Shown here: one piece after another, positions 5,374 to 8,093 of the stretch
How positions within the stretch are numbered: position 1 is the first letter of the stretch
How the letters are laid out: the number at the start of each line of letters is the position of its first letter
Assembly: GCA_002409965.1 (NCBI GenBank)
Contig: DHON01000039.1
Span: forward strand, 1 to 8,093
Source: Firmicutes bacterium UBA5389
GTDB taxonomy: Bacteria > Bacillota > DTU025
DNA: 8,093 nucleotides
Direction of reading: 5' to 3'
Notes under the pieces: generated by a model
The model's input: only the letters and a program-made list of their open reading frames with translations
What the model was told of the DNA's origin: nothing
Database searches by the model: none
Position numbers and translations under genes: made by a program

Positions 5374-7313
5374 CATTTGTCGTCCATAGGTCTGAAGTCG
5401 GCATCGATCACATCGTCATCCGGGCCCGGCCCGCCTTCGTGTCCAGGCCGCTGGCCGGCTTCGTCTCCGGCGCCAGCTCCGGCTTCGCCGCCTGCGGCAC
5501 CGCTGGCCTGAGCCTGTTTGTATAGCTCCTCTGACATCTTGTACGATGCCTGCCTCACATCTTCCATGAAGCGTTTGATCGACTCCATGTCGTTGTCGGC
5601 GATGGCCTTCTTCAGCCGTTCAAGTTCGGATTCGATTTTGGACTTGGTATCGGCCGGTATCTTGTCGCCCATCTCGCGGAGGGTCTTCTCAGTCGAATAC
5701 ACCATTGAGTCGGCGGTGTTCTTGAGCTCAACCTCTTCGCGGCGTTTCTTGTCTTCAGCCGATGTCCGCTCAGCCTCGTGGACCAGTTTGTCGACTTCAT
5801 CCTTTGAAAGCTGGGTGGAGGCAGTGATGGTGATCCGCTGCTCCTTGCCGGTTCCCAGGTCTTTGGCTGCAACGTTGACTATCCCGTTGGCATCGATGTC
5901 GAACGATACCTCCACTTGCGGGATTCCGCGGGGCGCCGGCGGGATGCCCTGCAGCATGAACCGCCCGAGCGTTCTGTTGTCGCGCGCGAAATCGCGCTCG
6001 CCCTGGAGCACGTGGATCTCCACTGACGTCTGGCCGTCTTCGGCGGTGGTAAATACCTGGCTCTTGCGCGTCGGGATGGTCGTGTTCCTGTCGATCAGTT
6101 TGGTTGCCACACCGCCCAGAGTCTCGATGCCGAGTGAAAGCGGAGTGACGTCCAGCAACACTACGTCCTTGACTTCGCCGGCCAGAACGCCCGCCTGGAT
6201 CGCGGCGCCTACAGCGACTACTTCATCCGGGTTCACTCCTCGGTGCGGCTCCTTGCCGGTGAGCTTCTTGACCAGCTCCTGGATGACCGGCATGCGCGTG
6301 GCGCCGCCCACCAGGATTATCTCGTCTATCTGGCCCAAAGAGAGCTTGGCATCGCTTATGGCCTGCTTGAAGGGGACGGTGCACCTCTGGGTGAGATCGT
6401 CGGTCAGTTCTTCGAACTTGGCCCGGGTTATCTTCGCCTCCAGGTGCTTGGGCCCAGACTGGTCCGCCGTGATGAACGGCAGGCTGATGTTGGTTTCAAC
6501 CACCGACGACAGCTCGATCTTGGCCTTCTCGGACGCCTCGATCAGCCGCTGCAGCGCCTGGCGGTCGCGCCTCAGGTCGATGCCCTGTTCCCGCATGAAC
6601 TGGTCGGCGATGTACTCCACGATCCGCTGGTCGTAGTCGTCGCCGCCTAGGTGTGTGTCGCCTGCGGTGGACTTCACCTCGAACACGCCGTCGCCCACTT
6701 CCAGGACGGACACGTCGAACGTTCCTCCGCCGAGGTCCCACACGAGGATCGTCTCGTTGCTCTTCTTGTCAAGCCCGTAGGCCAGGGCGGCAGCTGTCGG
6801 CTCATTGATGATGCGGAGCACCTCGAGCCCTGCGATTCGGCCAGCGTCCTTTGTAGCCTGCCTCTGGGAGTCGTTGAAATATGCAGGCACTGTGAGCACT
6901 GCTTTCGTGATAGTTTCGCCCAGGAACTTCTCGGCATCGGCCTTCATCTTCTGGAGGACCATGGCGGAGATCTCCTCTGGCGAGTAGTCGCGCCCGGTCG
7001 CCGGGACGTCCATTCTGACGCCGTAGTTGTCGCCGGACTTGACTCTGTAGGGCACTCGTCCGCGCTCCGTTTCGACTTCGTCATACCGGCGACCCATGAA
7101 CCGCTTTATTGAGTAGACTGTGTTCTCGGCGTTGAGCACGGCCTGACGCCGCGCGAGCTGTCCCACCAGGCGCTCGCCCGACTTCGTGAAACCCACGACT
7201 GACGGGGTGAGCCTGGAACCTTCGGCGTTGACTATGACCTCCGGGTTGCCGGCCTCCATGACTGCGATAACTGAGTTGGTAGTGCCGAGGTCGATGCCAA
7301 CAACTTTGCCCAT
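5373..7313 (-). CDS. dnaK: DnaK (Hsp70 chaperone)
   Basis: DnaK is the ATP-driven chaperone that binds exposed hydrophobic segments and refolds them with DnaJ and GrpE; in HspR systems it is also the co-repressor. The 646 residues are full length. The ATPase domain (about 1-382) has phosphate loop DLGTTN (8-13), K70, IINEPTAAALAYG (168-180) with E171, DLGGGTFD (193-200) with D193 and T198, and the adenosine motif LVGGATRMP (334-342). The linker VLLDVTPLSLG is at 385-395. The substrate domain follows to about 500, then the helical lid and a Gly/Ala/Asp-rich disordered tail ending DDDVIDADFRPMDDK, as usual in bacteria. Residues about 77-105 correspond to the ATPase-domain segment missing from typical Firmicutes and Actinobacteria proteins. 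GGAG 10 bases before the ATG supports the start. The gene follows hspR by 59 bases and precedes hsp20 by 16. Confidence 0.99.
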   Translation of the reverse strand: MGKVVGIDLGTTNSVIAVMEAGNPEVIVNAEGSRLTPSVVGFTKSGERLVGQLARRQAVLNAENTVYSIKRFMGRRYDEVETERGRVPYRVKSGDNYGVRMDVPATGRDYSPEEISAMVLQKMKADAEKFLGETITKAVLTVPAYFNDSQRQATKDAGRIAGLEVLRIINEPTAAALAYGLDKKSNETILVWDLGGGTFDVSVLEVGDGVFEVKSTAGDTHLGGDDYDQRIVEYIADQFMREQGIDLRRDRQALQRLIEASEKAKIELSSVVETNISLPFITADQSGPKHLEAKITRAKFEELTDDLTQRCTVPFKQAISDAKLSLGQIDEIILVGGATRMPVIQELVKKLTGKEPHRGVNPDEVVAVGAAIQAGVLAGEVKDVVLLDVTPLSLGIETLGGVATKLIDRNTTIPTRKSQVFTTAEDGQTSVEIHVLQGERDFARDNRTLGRFMLQGIPPAPRGIPQVEVSFDIDANGIVNVAAKDLGTGKEQRITITASTQLSKDEVDKLVHEAERTSAEDKKRREEVELKNTADSMVYSTEKTLREMGDKIPADTKSKIESELERLKKAIADNDMESIKRFMEDVRQASYKMSEELYKQAQASGAAGGEAGAGAGDEAGQRPGHEGGPGPDDDVIDADFRPMDDK

Positions 7314-7336
7314 ACAGAACTCTCTCCTTCCCTTGA

Positions 7337-7350
7337 CCAGCCTGTGCTGG
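7337..7350 (-). other. Small stem-loop in the hspR-dnaK gap
   Basis: CCAGC and GCTGG form a 5-bp stem around a 4-base loop, 23 bases before the dnaK ATG and just upstream of its ribosome binding site. There is no T-run. It may be chance or may tune the 5' region of dnaK. The rest of the 59-base gap holds only the ribosome binding site; I see no separate dnaK promoter or operator. Confidence 0.3.
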
Positions 7351-7372
7351 GTGGATGAACTGGAAACCCGAT

Positions 7373-7714
7373 TCAGGAGTGGTCGCCATCGTCGTCAGGA
7401 TCATTCCGGTGCAGCCTGGCCTGCTGTCGGCGAACTACCTCGGTGAACCTGACTGTGGTATGCCCTCCACTCGTCTCCATCTCGAGGATGAGCTTTACCC
7501 CCGCAAAGTTGACGCCCTCTTCCCGAACCAGAAAGCAGATACGTTGCAGCAGCAGCAGGTCGTTTTCGGAGTAGAGCCTGATGTTCGCGTCAGTGCGCGC
7601 GGGGGACAGCAACCCCTCGCGTTCCATTACTCTGAGCGTCTGAGGGCTTACTCCAAGCAGACGAGCAGCCACGCCTATTGTGTACACTGGTTCATCGGGG
7701 CCGTGTAGCCTCAA
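7373..7714 (-). CDS. hspR: HspR-like heat-shock repressor (MerR family)
   Basis: HspR represses chaperone operons at normal temperature and needs DnaK as co-repressor, so release of DnaK by unfolded proteins induces the operon. The 113-residue protein starts with a MerR winged helix (about 10-75): YTIGVAARLLGVSPQTLRVMEREGLLSPAR holds the helix-turn-helix, then RLYSENDLLLL and the HspR-like REEGVNFAGVKLILEME (64-80). The short remaining tail is charged and lacks any effector-binding domain. GlnR-type MerR repressors are related, but the EEGVN-AG-K-ILE stretch and the place upstream of dnaK favour HspR. The start is TTG at 7714, supported by GAGGTGA 6 bases upstream. In Streptomyces hspR is the last gene of the dnaK operon; here it is first, directly under the promoter, which would make it strongly self-regulated. 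Confidence 0.88.
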   Translation of the reverse strand: MRLHGPDEPVYTIGVAARLLGVSPQTLRVMEREGLLSPARTDANIRLYSENDLLLLQRICFLVREEGVNFAGVKLILEMETSGGHTTVRFTEVVRRQQARLHRNDPDDDGDHS

Positions 7715-7720
7715 CTCTAG

Positions 7721-7727
7721 TCACCTC
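7721..7727 (-). promoter_or_regulatory. Ribosome binding site supporting the TTG start of hspR
   Basis: GAGGTGA lies 6 bases upstream of the TTG at 7714. The next start candidate (GTG, codon 10) would cut into the DNA-binding domain and has no comparable site. Confidence 0.65.
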
Positions 7728-7741
7728 GGGTCAAATGGGTT

Positions 7742-7758
7742 CCTATGGTCAGTATAGG
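7742..7758 (-). promoter_or_regulatory. Inverted repeat across the -10, candidate HspR operator
   Basis: CCTAT (7742-7746) and ATAGG (7754-7758) are perfect 5-base arms with a 7-base spacer. The repeat covers the -10 hexamer and the likely start site, so a bound protein would block the promoter. The 7-base spacing equals that of HAIR (CTTGAGT, 7 bases, ACTCAAG), but the arm sequences differ, so the link to HspR is inferred. Confidence 0.4.
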
Positions 7759-7780
7759 CCAGGTGCCCCGCACATGTCAA
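7751..7780 (-). promoter_or_regulatory. Sigma70-type promoter of the chaperone operon
   Basis: On the minus strand TTGACA (7780-7775) is followed by an 18-base spacer and TATACT (7756-7751). The -35 is a perfect consensus match and the -10 matches 5 of 6. Transcription would start near 7744, leaving a leader of about 30 bases before the hspR TTG. A housekeeping-type promoter this strong needs a repressor to be heat inducible, which fits HspR control. No heat-shock sigma element is seen. Confidence 0.75.
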
Positions 7781-7795
7781 GGCACTGGATGATGG

Positions 7796-7816
7796 CGATA
7801 TAAGAAAGTTATATCG
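7796..7816 (-). promoter_or_regulatory. Perfect AT-rich palindrome upstream of the -35
   Basis: CGATATAA (7796-7803) and TTATATCG (7809-7816) are perfect 8-base arms separated by 5 bases. The element lies 15 bases upstream of the -35. It lacks the GC stem and T-run of a terminator, and matches neither CIRCE nor HAIR. It looks like a binding site for a dimeric regulator; its partner is unknown. Confidence 0.5.
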
Positions 7817-8093
7817 GAGAGACAGACTTGTGCGCCGTACTGTTAGTAATCTTCCTATTTGAGCAGGCGGTATTCGCGGTTGGCACATCGCGGCCCTGAC
7901 CAGCCCGTGGGACGAGCGGCGAGAGCGTTGGCTGCATGCCCGAGCGTGTGGCAAGAACTGGGGTGCGCGATATTTGACAAAAGGTACGGGCGAGTTTTGG
8001 ACGTTATCCGCGAAACTTCCATCAGAAAGTGAGCATCCCAGGTTGTGCCATACGCAGCCTGCTCAACGGCTGGATTACGTCTATGGAGTGGCC
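7817..8093. other. Region upstream of the operon without a firmly supported gene
   Basis: These 277 bases hold no RNA gene, repeat array or recognisable coding family. Short open frames exist on both strands: a minus-strand frame entering from the window edge (listed separately) and a plus-strand frame of about 57 codons from a TTG at 7859 to a TGA at 8030-8032. Neither has a recognised domain. A TTGACA at 7974-7979 on the plus strand has no matching -10 at the right distance. Confidence 0.5.
7855..8091 (-). CDS. Possible 3' end of an upstream gene (open frame from the window edge)
   Basis: On the minus strand a frame is open from the right edge for 78 codons to a TAG at 7855-7857. No family is recognised. 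The translation is rich in His, Arg, Ser and Cys, has about 58 percent G/C at third positions by my count, and includes stretches such as WDAHFLMEVSRITSKTRPYL. A stop-free run of this length can arise by chance at this GC content, and an antisense frame is also open over much of it. If real, it would end about 75 bases before the operon's -35. Confidence 0.2.
   Translation of the reverse strand, partial: PLHRRNPAVEQAAYGTTWDAHFLMEVSRITSKTRPYLLSNIAHPSSCHTLGHAANALAARPTGWSGPRCANREYRLLK

Noticed and set aside
5518..6636. Plus-strand open frame of 372 codons opposite dnaK
   Set aside because: Ser-rich antisense shadow typical of dnaK genes. Such frames have been mistaken for genes before, but nothing here supports translation.
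7721..7954. Minus-strand frame of 77 codons upstream of hspR
   Set aside because: It runs straight through the promoter, both palindromes and the hspR ribosome binding site, and has no recognisable domain.
7314..8093. HAIR or CIRCE operator
   Set aside because: Neither CTTGAGT-N7-ACTCAAG nor TTAGCACTC-N9-GAGTGCTAA is present, even loosely. Single half-site look-alikes such as GTTGAGG near 7710 have no partner.
1..8093. CRISPR array, tRNA, rRNA, insertion sequence
   Set aside because: No spaced direct repeats, cloverleaf, rRNA segments, transposase or terminal inverted repeats were seen on either strand.

Overview
The window holds one bacterial heat-shock chaperone operon, read entirely on the minus strand (right to left in window coordinates), followed by a toxin-antitoxin pair that runs off the left edge. 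In transcription order the genes are: an HspR-like MerR-family repressor (7373-7714), dnaK (5373-7313), an Hsp20 small heat-shock protein (4910-5356), grpE (4227-4775), a zinc-finger-less dnaJ (3191-4183), clpB (585-3194), an AbrB/MazE-fold antitoxin (270-515) and a PIN-domain toxin (1-282) that carries an apparent single-base frameshift.

A consensus-like sigma70 promoter (TTGACA, 18-base spacer, TATACT; 7751-7780) lies just upstream of the repressor gene. Two inverted repeats flank or overlap it: one across the -10 (7742-7758) and one upstream of the -35 (7796-7816). Neither matches the HAIR or CIRCE consensus. Gaps inside the operon are short (59, 16, 134 and 43 bases, then a 4-base overlap). 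The largest, between hsp20 and grpE, holds a perfect 13-bp GC-rich stem-loop that could set different expression levels for the two halves of the operon. I see no terminator between clpB and the antitoxin gene. The right-hand 379 bases (7715-8093) hold the promoter region and no gene I can support firmly.

The chaperones form a complete refolding and disaggregation set. Hsp20 holds unfolding proteins. DnaJ delivers clients to DnaK, and GrpE exchanges DnaK's nucleotide. ClpB pulls proteins out of aggregates and hands them to DnaK. HspR probably represses the whole set from the shared promoter; in known systems DnaK acts as its co-repressor, which gives feedback on chaperone supply.

The organism is a bacterium of moderately high GC. 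HspR control is known from Actinobacteria, Deinococcus-Thermus, Chloroflexota and some Proteobacteria. The DnaK has the longer N-terminal ATPase-domain segment that is absent from typical Firmicutes and Actinobacteria. The dnaK-grpE-dnaJ-clpB order with a zinc-finger-less DnaJ resembles Thermus, but without dafA. A deep-branching lineage such as Chloroflexota, Armatimonadota or a relative would fit; the sequence does not allow a firm assignment.

Most of the window is well-known machinery. The points worth a second look are the frameshifted PIN gene, the uncharacterised operator palindromes, the hsp20-grpE stem-loop and the cysteine-rich GrpE.
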